A stretch of 64,000 nucleotides of DNA from Chelydra serpentina (Eukaryota > Chordata > Testudines > Chelydridae), in assembly GCA_037349315.1 (NCBI GenBank), contig JBAIAC010000030.1, forward strand, positions 9,445,501-9,509,500. Reading direction: 5' to 3'. A program made the position numbers and the translations under genes. Of this stretch, positions 1 through 12,300 are shown piece by piece (position 1 is the stretch's first letter; every line of letters starts with the position of its first letter). The notes beneath the pieces are model-generated. The model was not told the DNA's origin, did not search any database, and saw only the letters and a program-made list of their open reading frames with translations.

Positions 1-115
1 CTCTTGTTGAGTCGGCGTAGAGAGCGAGTCAAATTGGTGGGAGCAACATTTTAGTGTAGCTTACAGAGTTAGGTTGATGTAAGCTGCCTTGTGTTGACCT
101 AACTCTGTAGACCAG
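1..115. mobile_element. DNA transposon/MITE terminal fragment, cut by the window edge
   Basis: The segment contains TTAGGTTGATGTAAGCTG followed by TTGACCTAACTCTGTAGACC, facing inverted motifs. The same motif (TTAGGTCGATGTAAGCTG) occurs at 63940-63957 at the other end of the window, so this is an interspersed family. The rest of the copy is outside the window. Confidence 0.5.
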
Positions 116-641
116 ACCTCTGAGGTGGTCTGTTATGAACTCAACTCCCTCAGCAGCAGGAACTCTGGCAGGAGGAATTTATCTCTGACATTTCTAGTGT
201 CAAAGCTGCAGCAAACAGTGCTCTGCATTGTATCCAGAAATTAAATTAAACTAGAACCACACACTAATTAGAACCACACACTAATTAGAGAGGAGTAGGT
301 GTCAAATGTCAAGGGAACAATTGATAGTACTCTTCAAAGCTCCACCACAAAATAAGATCCACCCATTCATGACACCAGAGGGAAACATTGCTCACAGTAG
401 ATTAGGCAAGTGTTCAACATATGATAGTGTATGCTGTCTGAGCTTCATTGTGCTCCATGAGTTTGGATCCCACTTGATGGGGCTTGAATATGCTCATGAG
501 GTCTGCTGTGCTATTTGGGTTTGGCTCCTTCTTGACGAAGGGACAAAAATACATGGTGGTAACTTCCAAGCACCCACACTTGTGGCACCACAATGAGCAT
601 TAATTCATAGTAAATGATGCACATTTTTTTTTATAGGGAGA

Positions 642-832
642 TATGCCTATCTCATAGAGCTGGAAGGACCTTGAAAGGTCATTGAGTCCAGTCCCCTGCC
701 TTCACTAGCAGGACCAAGTACTGTCCCATGACAGATTTTTGCCCCAGATCCCTAAATGGCCCCACTCAAGCATTGAGCTCACAACCCTAGGTTTAGCAGG
801 CCAATGCTCAAACCACTGAGCTATACCTCCCC
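642..832 (-). mobile_element. Tortoise-type tRNA-derived SINE, copy 1
   Basis: Read on the minus strand it starts with a tRNA-like head: box A as GAGGTATAGCTCAGTGGTTT, then a box B close to GAGCTCAAT. It continues with the GATCTGGGGCAAAA body and ends in a CR1-like tail. It matches three better copies at 23834, 34811 and 44061. This copy is more diverged and lacks the clear ATTCTATG tail. Confidence 0.8.
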
Positions 833-1264
833 ACAACATTTGTGCTTCATCCTTTTCTTTCTTACATGAGAAATGAAACAGTTAACAATGTGGAAAACAT
901 TAGGAACATCCAAGCTTGTAGGGAAAATTTAGGTTGATATTTATGTTGTGCTGTTATAATTAGGATTTAAATTTGACTGTATACAGTATGTACAGATTTT
1001 ATTTAGAGCAGAGTGGGAATGCTACCTGTTTAAGCCTCATTTAAAAATTAAGATTTATGGACCTGATTTTCAGCCCAATTCTCCCTTTTGTGCCCTCACT
1101 TTTGCAGATGCAAATAACTGGATGCAGTTGTGATTCCACAATCAGTTGTATGTGCAGCATTGTCATTTTGATGCCTAACTGCTGGGGTGAACATGCACCA
1201 GGAAGTTAGGCATCCTAATGATATTAATTGTGCCATATATAATGAAGACACATTTTTGTCTTCT

Positions 1265-1830
1265 TAGACTGTAAATTTTATGGGACAGGGGCCATGCCTT
1301 GGTATGTGGTTGTGTTAGGTAAGATAAGAGGGGCTCTTGCAGTGAATTTCTCCTGGTTTGTCATAAATTCCTCCTCCCGACCTTGCTTAAAATCTCTTTA
1401 TCTTGTACAAATATTCTTGCGGTGTTCCCTCTCCTGCTCTGCCTAAATTGAGTAGCTATAGAAACCAGTTTGAACAAGGTCAACCTGAGATGATGCAGAG
1501 GTAAACACGTGCCCAGTACCCCTCCTTCTTGTCTGTCTTACAACTAACTATAAATACTGATGCTTGTCACTAATAAAGTTGCCACATGCCTCCGAAGCTG
1601 TGTGCCCTTTGATCAAAGCTACTCGGCCTCAGTGTGTTTCTTACATGGCCTCTGACAGTTTGTGAGCTGTAAATCCAACTCCGCATTGCCCGGGTGTTGG
1701 AACGGTGAGTAGGACAGGCTGATTTTTACCTAACAGTTGTACAGCATGTAGCACAATAATGCCCTGATTTTGACTGGGGCCTCTGGGCTCTTCTGCAAAA
1801 TAAATAATAATACATTACAAAAATAAGGTA
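1265..1830 (+). repeat. Ancient interspersed repeat split by a solo LTR
   Basis: The halves 1265-1312 (GACTGTAAATTTTATGGGAC...) and 1736-1830 (TTGTACAGCATGTAGCACAA..., ending in an AATAATAATA-rich tail) join across the inserted LTR into one repeat. Its tail suggests an old SINE-like element. The family was recognised by look only. Confidence 0.55.
1313..1735 (+). mobile_element. Solo LTR (423 bp) with GTTG target duplication
   Basis: It has perfect 10-bp inverted ends, TGTTAGGTAA and TTACCTAACA, and a 4-bp target duplication GTTG at 1309-1312 and 1736-1739. Inside, a TATA-like ACTATAAATA lies near 1548 and AATAAA near 1571, in the order and spacing of U3-R-U5. No internal retroviral coding sequence follows, so it is a solo LTR. 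It lies about 2.4 kb upstream of the TDRD1 CpG island in the same orientation. Confidence 0.75.
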
Positions 1831-3160
1831 AGGTGCTGTTTGACCAAATTACCCAGAACTTGTCTCAAAGACAGTATATCACGATTTGCGATATGATAAA
1901 TTAGAAGGTGCAGCTAATGAATGTGCATACAGGACTTTGAATATGCAGAGTGCAAATTGCAAACTGATGATCATGGGGCAAGTAAGCAGGTAAATTGGTC
2001 CAATGGCCTATTGAGATCTTGGCTGACTCTTGCAAGGCACTGAGATGTTGTGTTGATGGGTGCTGTTTTAAGGACCTAGATAGACACAGTTATTATGATT
2101 GCAGAGCGCATGTGGTAGTGCGATAGAAAGACTGATTCAGCAAAATGCAGTGAGTTTATATAGTCTATATAGCGTAGTGTGCAATATTCAGCAGAGGATA
2201 GGATGCAGACTAAATATGCAACTGCAGTCTCAGGTATCGTTCAGGCAGGGTGCAAAGTGCAGAAATGGTTGCGTTACAAAGGGCAGCAAAAGCCAGTACT
2301 TTTGCACTGCAGCAGGGACAATGATTGGAGGGTGCCATCTGCAGTGTTGTTAACTGCATCTGAACCCATTATAAATCAAGCCTAGAGTCTGCTGTAAAAT
2401 AATCAGTTAGCTCTGATAAGAGCCGGGCCGTGTGAACCCAGTCACCAAAGGCACTGCACCACGCCACTCCAAGTAGGAAAGCCACTAGATTCAGTCTGTG
2501 CATGCCTAGAGGTGAATTAAGATTTATTGGGACCCTGGGCACAAAGAACATTTGGACCCCCTGCTTGCCGTGGGGCCCTGCTCATCCTCTCCCCGTATAG
2601 ACCCCGGCCATGCCAGAGCTGGGCAGTAGTGTCGCTCAGGGACCCAGGCTACTGTGGGGAGCCCTGGACATTCCTCCTGCCCTGGGCAGCATGCCCCAGT
2701 GGGTGGAGCCAGGGGCTGCTCTCTGTGGACAATCTGATTTCTGTTTGAGCCGCCTATTTTGGTTGAATTTTAACTTGTTCCCAGGCAATTTAAACTAAAC
2801 TGAAAAAGCCACTCTCAGATGATGTTTTCACTGCAAAAAGTTATGGCTTTACATAGATGTGGTGAATTTGAGATTGCGATCTCAATGTAAAATCCTAGTG
2901 GAAACAAAGCACGGTAGTTTATACCTCAGTGTAGTTAGTTGAGGTCACCCCTATATCCCTCAACTGGGGTTTAGCCCTAATAGCTACATTAAGGTCAGAA
3001 CGACCTGTGCCTTCCCTCCACTCAATTTTATATCGCAGCAGTGATCCTGATATCAAAACACACCATTTTTGCAGTGAACACACAGCCTTTAACTGAAATC
3101 AGAGCAGCCACACTGTGGTTTGCACTGGTTTAACTAAATCGATTGAAATTCACCCCTTCA
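1831..3160. other. Upstream intergenic DNA, no gene recognised
   Basis: Short open frames here carry no recognisable motif. Segment 2800-3150 has paired sequences (ACTAAACTGA near 2797, TTTAACTAAATC near 3129) that resemble a degraded palindromic MITE, but I could not set its ends. Confidence 0.4.
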
Positions 3161-3433
3161 GGGCTGGTCTACACTAACCCCCCATGTCGAACTAAGATAC
3201 GCAACTTCAGCTACGTTAAGTCAAAGTATCTTAGTTCGAACTTACCTGTGGTCCACACGCGATGCGCAGGCTCCCCCGTCAACGGCGCTTACTCCTCGCG
3301 TCGAGCTGGATTACCAGCGTCGACGGGGGAGCACTTCCTGGTTGAATTTATCGCGTCTAGACAAGACGCGATAAATCGAACCCAGAAGATCGATCCAGCG
3401 CCTCCGATCTATCCGGTAAGTGTAGACTAGCCC
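3161..3433 (+). mobile_element. Harbinger-type MITE, copy 1
   Basis: It starts GGGCTGGTCTACACTA and ends GTGTAGACTAGCCC, an inverted pair, flanked by the 3-bp duplication TCA (3158-3160 and 3434-3436). Internally, TTTATCGCGTCT and AGACGCGATAAA form a strong hairpin. It has the same termini as the full Harbinger element at 23780-28875 and the same internal sequence as the copy at 20120-20405. Confidence 0.85.
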
Positions 3434-3739
3434 TCAGTTAAACCAGGGCACCTCTGACATGCGGACAGCCCCTGTGAGTGTATTATATTGCCTTACACTT
3501 GATGCCATCAAGGAACAGCAATTGATGGACAAGGCAACACATGCAGAGTTAGGGCTATGGTGAGGCCAAGGGTGATGGTGAGGCAAATATTAAAAAACAC
3601 AACAAAAAACAGGAGCTAGACTGATGGAGACCAGAGGTTGGTTCTTCCACAGGCTGTCGCCTATGCTGATCTAATCTCTCCATCAAAGGGCATCGCCTGT
3701 TGCCTTCTCCCCTTGCACCATTTCTACACCCGTGTAACT

Positions 3740-4320
3740 CCCTGGACTGGCAGCGGGGCTATGCCGGGGGCTGGAAGCCGAAGCCCCACGGCCGGATCCC
3801 GGGGGCCGGAGCACGCGGCCGAAGCCTGGGAGAAGGCGGTAGCAGGGGCCGGGGCTGGAGCGCGCCTGGATCCCGGGAACGGATCTCGAAGCTTCGCGGC
3901 CGGAGGCGGGGGGCCCCGCCAGGGGCAGGGTCGGGGCGGGCCTGGCTGGGGACGAGGCTGGCGCCTGGGCGGGGCCCGGTAGGAGAGCGGCGCGTGGTGG
4001 GCTGGGCGCGGGCGGGAAGGACGTGTCGCAGCTTGCGGCCCGGCTAAGGTTCGCGGCGCTGCTCCGTCCGCCGACCCGGGGTTGGGGAGAGACGCTGTGA
4101 GCAGAGGGCCGGGTCCTTGGCCCCTTTGAGGGGGGAGCAGCACGGTGGCCAGGGGTTCCCTTCGCCCTGGGGCGGGCTCCGCAGCGAGGGGCGCGCTGTG
4201 GGGCTGGGAGGGGTGTGTGGGGAGCCCGCCCTTGGCTCCGTGGCTCGGTTTCCCCTCGGGCTGCTGGGAAGCGGAGCTCTGGGGGCGGGAGGAGGCACAG
4301 CACCTCCTGGCTTAAACACC
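3740..4320 (+). promoter_or_regulatory. CpG island, probable TDRD1 promoter and non-coding first exon
   Basis: This roughly 580-bp stretch is strongly GC-rich with many CpG dinucleotides, unlike the AT-rich DNA around it. It lies 0.3-0.9 kb upstream of the first coding exon. An acceptor (polypyrimidine run then CTAG ending at 4614) precedes the ATG exon, so an upstream non-coding exon must exist, and this island is the best place for it. No TATA box was recognised and I could not choose a splice donor with confidence. Long open frames on both strands here (for example minus 3683-4339) are explained by GC-rich composition, which lacks stop codons. Confidence 0.75.
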
Positions 4321-4614
4321 TAGCGCTCCTGAGCGGCACCCACAGCTGCAGTACCCTGGGAATCAGAGACGTGGGTGGTTACCCTCATTGTACAGCCTGG
4401 AAACTGAGGCCCCTGGGCTTGGCTGGGATTTTCAAGGGGCCTAAAGGAGTTGGGGTGCTTCTCCCATTGAAAATCATTAGGAGGCGTGTGCTCTTAGGGC
4501 TTACTTGGAAGCTATCCTGGTGCAAGGAAAGGTGTGGAGTTAAAGCTCTTTGGCTCTTACAGAGTAACTGCTGATGTGGATTCTAGTGTTTTAACTACCT
4601 TTTTTCTCCTCTAG

Positions 4615-6362
4615 GTTTTTGCAATTACAAAATAATAACTTTGTAGGATGTCAGGGAATGATTTGGGTGTGGATGTGTACACGATGAACCAACGATTTCA
4701 TATAAAGAGCCAGGAGACCAAAGCCCCAAATGAATCCATAAGAATCCCTCGAACCTATCCCAACTTCCAGGAGAAAAGCCTTGAGTTTGGAGGTAGACGT
4801 TCTGGATTTTCCAACAAAAACTACTTCTTTTGTGAGCAAACTAAACTGTTCTCTACTAGTCGTGAGTATGGTTCAGGAGATGCTAGATCTCGTTGCAAGA
4901 GTGGAGTGTCATATTACTTTAATAGGGAAGAGTTTGGATCAAAGATGAGCGAGGGAACACCAACAGGTGAGAGAAAACACCTTTTAAATATGGAATGTTT
5001 CTGTAGCTATGTGAAGACTTACTTTTTTGTAGCACTATACAACATGCCCATACATGTAGTGTGCAGGAGGAAGGGAAAAGGCTAATTTAATACACTTCCT
5101 CACTAATCTGAAATTCCAGTTTGATAAAGGTCATCAATCTGAATATAGTTTGAGTACCTGGTGATGGGATAACATTCATTTGCCACACACATGTGTATAT
5201 GTAATTCTGCACAACAATTGTAAATGTATCTGACTAAGGAATAAAACTCATTAAAGGAAGACTATCAAATTGTAATCCGGTCACTTAAAAAAAGTTGTTA
5301 ATTTCAGGGACTGCTTATGTCTTGATACCTGGAGTTTCACCTTGCTTGTGGAAGTCTTTCACACAGCAACAAGCATACAATACTCCTGGGAGAATTCTGC
5401 ACCACTGCGCAATTCAGAATTTGCACAGAACGTTCTGTGCAGTATTTTATTTTTCCCCTGCAAAATTGGCGCTGCTGGGGGATTCAGGACCTGGAAGAGC
5501 AGTGAGGATGCAAGCAAAATCGTAGGAGTGCTGATAGTCTTTCAGTGCTCTTCCTTCAGTCTCCTTTCCCCCGCCTCCCCCTGAGTGTCTCAACACAAAG
5601 AACCATGGGATATGCCCCTCCTAGGGACATGGATGATTGCAGAAATAGTGTGAAACACTAATGCAGGTATGGCTTTGCTGTGGGGACACTCACATCTAAG
5701 CTAGGCTAACCTGGATGTTCAGACCTGGGTGCCAATCAACTAGGTTAACTGCAGTAAAGACATAGCCTTGAATTATTGAGCACTTTGTGCATTCGATAAA
5801 ATTAGAAACAATTATTTTAGCTAATATTTCTGTTCCCGTAATATTGTGTGGTCTAATGATGGGCAATTCAGAATGTTTAGTTAGTCTCTCTTTAAATCTT
5901 GTGTTTGGGGTCATACTCTTTTTAAAGTCACACCCATGAACTTAAGTGGTGCAATTTGTATTGATAAAGATGCATGATTTTAATTATTCATCCCACGTGA
6001 TAGACTGATCTCATTTTTATTATGTGAGGTACTATAGTTTCAATGATGTCTTTGGTAAGAATGATTTGTGTAAAAAAAAAAAATTAATGTTAGTCAATTG
6101 TAAAACAAAAAAACTCTGGCACTTGTTTTCGTATTCCTTGCTCTTAATTTGTAGGAATGGAAGATCTTCAGTTTTCTTAACTTCAAATAATATTTTGTCT
6201 TTGTTTACAAAAAGCATGAGAATCTGTTAATACTACTCCTGTCTTGGTTTTATGAAATCAGACCATTTTATAAACACTTCTTTGTTTGTAGGAAACTCAG
6301 TGGAAAGCATAAGTGGTAGAAGTAGTTGGCAGTTACCACCTTCAACTAAGGAGGAAAATGCT
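4615..6362 (+). CDS. TDRD1: TDRD1 exons 1-2: 5'UTR end and N-terminal tail
   Basis: The first coding exon runs from the acceptor at 4614 to 4966, with 33 bases of 5'UTR before the ATG at 4648. It ends CAACAG/GTGAGA in phase 1. The second exon, 6292-6362, completes the split Gly codon and ends in phase 0. Together they encode residues 1-130, a polar, Ser/Arg/Lys-rich region without a recognised domain. A disordered N-terminus is usual in this family. Confidence 0.9.
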
Positions 6363-9300
6363 GTAAGTTGGGGTTTTGTGCCAAATGTTAGCTTGTATAA
6401 TGCTAACAAATGATCAGCATATATTTTATGCCTTGCTAGAATATTTGCATTTGTGTTTATTTTTGCTCCATTTTTTCCTGTTGGCATCACATTTCAGTTT
6501 ACAGTTAACCATTTGTTTGTCATTGTTTGCAGATGATGTATTCTTGCTTACAAGTGACCTTATTTCTGTACTTTTTAAGATATAAATGTAGACTGCACAT
6601 TTAACTTATTTTTAAACATAAATGCCTAGTAGCTTAGCACAATTTTCACTGTTATTTACAGGTAGTCTATAAGCTGCCAAGTAAATCTCATTAAAACACT
6701 TAATATTTTTTCTGATAAGTTACCTATGGCTCAAATTTAGAAATAGCATCGGAACAGTGATTTGCTAACAGTATCAGAGATACAGTGCACTGGTCAAAAT
6801 TAAAGCCCATAATTTGAGAGATGCACTTAATCTCCCTCCCCATCCATATTTATCTTATAATGTATCTTCTCCAATATTCCTCTGAAAATCACTGACTTGA
6901 CAAAGATGAAAATTTAAAAGACCCTTATTTTGTTAAAGGCTATCTCTTCTCCACTAGGCCAATAAATGACTTCTTCACTGGCTAGTGGTCTAGAAAGATC
7001 CTGGATCAAATATAATCCTTGAGTCTGTAAGAATGTAAGAGTGATGTGGGGCCTAAAGTGATGTCAAAGAGGTCATAAATGTTAATTTTTTGAGGTGCAT
7101 GACATGTAGGGAAACTGAATGACCCACGTCTTCTATCCTGTTTTACCTATAGGTTGCTGGCCCAGACTTAATCCAGGTGAGCAAAAATTAACATTTGGCC
7201 ATTCAGTCAGATGAATATATTCACATGAAATAAAATGTAGAAATTTTGGGGAAAAAAGCACTGACAAATGTTAGAGAAGTTTGTGATGTACCTACTTTTA
7301 AATGTACATATCTGTTGTAAATTCATTCTTTCTGGGCTAGTTATGTTATATTTCTCACTTCTATTCAGCAATTTTTCAAAATCACGCTCTGTAGGTTTCA
7401 TACCTTTTTTCCTCTGGCTGTTGGCTTGCTCTGCTTTTTGTTGGTCTTTCTTCTTCTCCCTGTGTATTTTTTTTCTCTCCGTAGTCACTGGCACACTGAA
7501 CAAACAGCATTCCCTAACTTACTGACAAATACCAGTTTGCTAATAGCATTTTCGCAATAAGATTTTTAAAATGTCTTTATTCGATTTAGCTTAATTTGGT
7601 TCTTTCCTGATCTGTGTGTTCACACTAGGGTTTGCACTGATTTAAGTTAAACTGCCATTAACCTGAGTTAGTTACATTGGTGAAAAAACTGTATGTAAGA
7701 CAGGCTTCATGCTACAGTGAGGGAAGGTCTTTAATTTTAAATGTCTAAAATCTGTTTGAGGCCCCCACATATGAGACCTGAAACTGAAATTTTCATAACT
7801 AATGCTGTGTACCTTTTTACCAGAGAGATGCTGAATAGCATATGAAGGCTGTGTCTACAATAGCACTTTTCTTGCTGAAACTTTTGTCGGTCGGGGTGTG
7901 AAAAAAACCACATCCCTGACCGGCATAAGTTTCACCAACAGAAGTACCAGTGTGGACAGCATTATGTTGGCAGGAAATGCTTTCTTGCCGACATAGCTAC
8001 CGCCGCTTATTGGGGATGGTTTCATTATGTCCATGGGAGAGAGCTCTCCTGTCGGCATAGAATGGCTACATGGGAGAACTTACAGTGGCGCAACTGCGGC
8101 AGTACAGCTGTGCCGCTGTAAGGTCTGTAGTGTAGACGTAGCCAAAATCACCTACTCTGTACTCTGTTGCAATACTGATACGGAGTTTCAGAACTACTTT
8201 GCTTTTGCATGACCCTTATTGTTACTTTAATTATCTTTTTGTTTGAATTATCAGAGTGGTAATCATGTTAGTCTGTATCCACAAAACAACGAGGAGTCCA
8301 GTGGCACCTTAAAGACTAACACATTTATTTGGGCATGAGCTTTTGTGGGTAAAAAACCACTTTAACCCACGAAAGCTTATGCCAAAATAAATGTGTTAGT
8401 CTTTAAGGTGCCACCGGACTCCTCGTTGTTTTTGTTTGAATTGTTATCTAATTAGGTGTAAGAATCAAATGTAATATAATTTGCTGATTCATTATTCATT
8501 AAATGTTTTATAGTTATCTCTGATATCACAGTAGTGTAGGACTCTTGGCATGGCATAGATACGCCCCTTGTTGTAAGTGTATATCTCATAGAGTCAAAAT
8601 GGCTGAATCTTATTATATAGGTAATCCAAAATATTGCTGCAATTGGGTTACAGCATAACAGATTTGTTGGCATAATTATTTAAGTTTAAATAAACAGATA
8701 AATTGTTTCACTGAAAGAATAAAACTGTTTACATTTTAAGGGTTGGGATTTCTTACTGGATTAAAGCATTTAGGAGGTACACAAATTTGAACTGTGAAAA
8801 GAATTAATCAGTCTCCCTGTTGATCCTGGCATTCTTCTCTTGTTAATCAAAAGGTACTCCTAAATGATTGTGATCCAGTTTGTTAGTTAAGTGAAACAGC
8901 TCTATATTAGTTTAAAATAAAAATAAAAATGTGCTTTAAATGTCTCAGTTTTCATTGCTATTTTAAAGTGTGATCAGAACCTTAATTGACTAAAACTTAA
9001 TTTGGTAGCTTTAGCTGCTTACTTACTGTAGCTTTTATCTGCAGTTATTTGTAAAGAAAGTAGCATGTGCTTTGGGATTTTGAGAACTTGTAACTTTTCT
9101 GTATTAGGGTAAGCAGTTCTAGATTTGTAGGTATTCTGTATTGGGATATTACTGCATTAGGGCTTTGAGTTCCTGTTACAAAATGTTTGAGATTTGTGTT
9201 CTCTTACAGAGCTTCGATTCTGACTTGCTTCACACAAAGCAGAAAAAGATGCACAGTTCCGCTGAGAATATTTTATCTAAATGCTACGATTCAAAACTGG

Positions 9301-12300
9301 TTAGTTCGTTAATGCCGTCCCCTCAGATGACTACTTGCCATCGTTGTGGTCTGTATGGTAAGCCTTTATTACTATCCCTTAGGCCTGCACACACAGTACT
9401 CAAGTTGGACTAGGCTTTCAAGTATATATGTGCAAAAGGCTCTTATAAAAATGTAGATATTAAGCCATCTCCCCTAGACTTTCACTTTGAAATAAATTAA
9501 TAAGTAATCCTGTAAAACAGAAATAGCAAGGATTACAAAAGCATCAGACAAAACTATTAATCAGTCCAATCAATCAATCCATGCTTTGAAAAATCCACAG
9601 TGACACCACACAGATGAAAAAGCAAATACTTAAGTGAAAAATTAATGAAGTACAGACTGGCCTTCTAAAACAAAAAGATAATGGTATATTCAATTAATAA
9701 TAAACATGTATTCTATAACTTGACAGCTCTTTTTGAGAGAGAGAAGGTGGATGAGATAATATCTTTTATTGGACCAATTTGTGTGAATGAAAGGGACAGG
9801 CTTTCGAACCTTGAAAGCTTTGTCCCTTTCACCAACACAAGTTGGTCCAATTAAAAATTATTACCTCACCTACCTTGTCCCTCTCATATCCTGGATCCAA
9901 CACAGATACAGCACTGCAAACAACTTTTTTTGTTCAGACATGATTGTGCCTCTTCCCTTCTTTAGGTTAGGCACAGTACTGACTTTTTTTTTTTTTAAAT
10001 TTTAGGAGACCTGAGATGTTCTCAATGTAAACAGACATATTATTGCTCTCCAGACTGCCAGAAGAAAGATTGGTCCGAACATGGTTTTGTATGCAAGCCA
10101 ATTAAACAAAAGTAAGTTTAGGATGTTAAAGCAATATCTTGTTACTCAGAAAATCTTAAAAATAGGCAAATGAGAATTACTCTTGATTTAATTCTAATTT
10201 TTGTTTTTACTCTAAATCAAATACCTTTAAATGATCTATGTTGCTTGGTTTTATACTGAAAGATATTCCACATCATTGTAAATCTGACCATCATGAGAAA
10301 ATGAGGCAGGAGAGGGCCAGAAATAAAAAAAAAAACTCAGGTGAGTAAAAATGACCTCTTAGAGCTTTATACTGTGTCTGAATGGGTAAATATAAAATTT
10401 GCTGAGTTTACAAGTGAAAATATCTCTCTTGTAAGTTACAGTACTGCAAATGAATTTAGGGTGGGAAAAATCAAGCTGATTTTTTTTTTCCTGCCTCTTG
10501 TTACCTGACTAGTAATATAGATTTTTTGCAGCCAGAGCCTACATGTCACTGTGGTGCTACCTCTAATTGCAGCTGCTACATAGTATTAAAAGAAGTTCAA
10601 ATCTATTACGTGCTTACTTTATGCTGCTCTTCCATGTGTACAATAACTGTGGTTACGTGGAATGAAATCCTGCCCTGTTGAAGTCAAAGGGAGTTTTGCC
10701 ATTGATTTCAGTAGGGACAGAATTTCATCCAATAATGATGGTTGCTCTCTAGTGAGAGAGGGAGGTGGTCCATGGATACAAACATTTGCCCTTTACCTTG
10801 GGATTCAGTCAAGGTAAAGAACAAACATTTGTACCCTGGAACAGACCTTTGGGAAGTATCCACACTAACCTTTACAGACATGTTAATTGCCAATTAACTT
10901 GAGGTCAAGTCTAAACTCCCATTTAGTGTTTGAGGTTTTTGTCATAACCATAACTAGAAGCTTAAAGAAGAAAGAGCTTGAGATTCTGGAGAAGAAAAGT
11001 TTCATAGAGGAGCTGGTACACCATACTGCTGCTTTTCAGCATAGTCTGAGAACTTTTTGGCCCAGATTGTTTGTTTAAGTTTATATCCTTTCTGTAATAA
11101 TTAGCAGTGAAGTTGCATTAATTTTTATGTCAAGAAGGTAAAATAAAATCTTAATGATCGGAATTTTTAAAAAAAGTTATCACTACGAAAAGTGAGACAC
11201 ACCTCAGCATGTCGAAAATCAGAAAGAAAAACTTGTAGCACCTTAGAGACTAACAAATTTATTTCAGCATAAGCTTTCGTGGGTTAATACCCACTTCATC
11301 GGATGCATGGAATGAAATATACAGTAGACAGATATTTATACAGTCAGAGAAACATGATAAGGTCGAGGTGCATAGACCAACCTTAAGAGACTAATTAGTT
11401 GAGAGGAACCATAACAGCAGGGGAAGAAAAACCTTTGAAGTGATAAACAAGATGGTCACACAGGTGTGAATGAGGATCGTTAATTTAAGGGAAATAGATT
11501 CAATTAACGTAATGGCCGAGCCATTCCAAATCTCTATTTAATCCTGAGGCAATGCAACCTAGTTTGCATATCAATTCGAGTTCAATAGTTTCTCTTTGAA
11601 GTCTGCTTTTGGAGTTAATCTGTCGCAACACTGCTATCCTCAAGTCTGTCACTGAGTGATTAGGGAGGTTGAAGTGTTCTCCTACTGGTTTTTGAATGTT
11701 ATGATTCCTGATGTCAGATTTATGTCCATTTATTTATACCTCAGCATGTGTATATATTAATTGTACAATTAAAAATCATACTGTGCAGTATGGTTTAAAA
11801 AAAATAAAATAAGCTGGCCTTTACCTTACTTTCTTAGGCAGTCTTCATTGTGGATCTAGGATGCAGGTTGACACTCATACGTTTACAACACTTAAGTCAC
11901 TTTGCTTTGGGTCTATAAGTACCTGTTACTAAAATGGCTTGATTCTTTATTTACCGGTTCTTGAATACTGTTGTGACTTTCTTTAATAGTTTAATCAACT
12001 GCTTTATTTCAGTTTAAAGAACAGTGAAGATAATGCCAATTTGCCTGGTGAAATTAAGAATAGAATTGATTTAAAGGTACAGAATGTTCACTTTTATTTT
12101 AATTGGCTCTGGTTTTTGGAGAAGCTCACTGCAGGTTGGATATAATAAAGATGAATTTAAGTTTAATGTGTTACTGTAACATGTTTTAAACATTGTAATG
12201 CTCAACTCACTATAGTAAAGAGAATAGGAAGTTAAGAAATTTTGATCGCTTCACATTACACTGTTGCTTCAAATCAAGCGAGCTGGTCTAAGCTAGGAAG

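Noticed and set aside
306..596. A 96-codon plus-strand open frame near the window start
   Set aside because: No domain, no splice or promoter context, and it lies in repeat-rich intergenic DNA; it is likely chance.
3683..4339. A 218-codon minus-strand frame and several plus-strand frames across the CpG island
   Set aside because: They are Pro/Arg/Ala/Gly-rich on both strands, as expected from GC-rich DNA with few stops; no recognisable protein.
10258..10340. Possible extra TDRD1 exon ending ACTCAG/GTGAGT
   Set aside because: The donor looks good, but in the required phase the upstream sequence meets a TAA, and exons 4 and 5 already join in frame.
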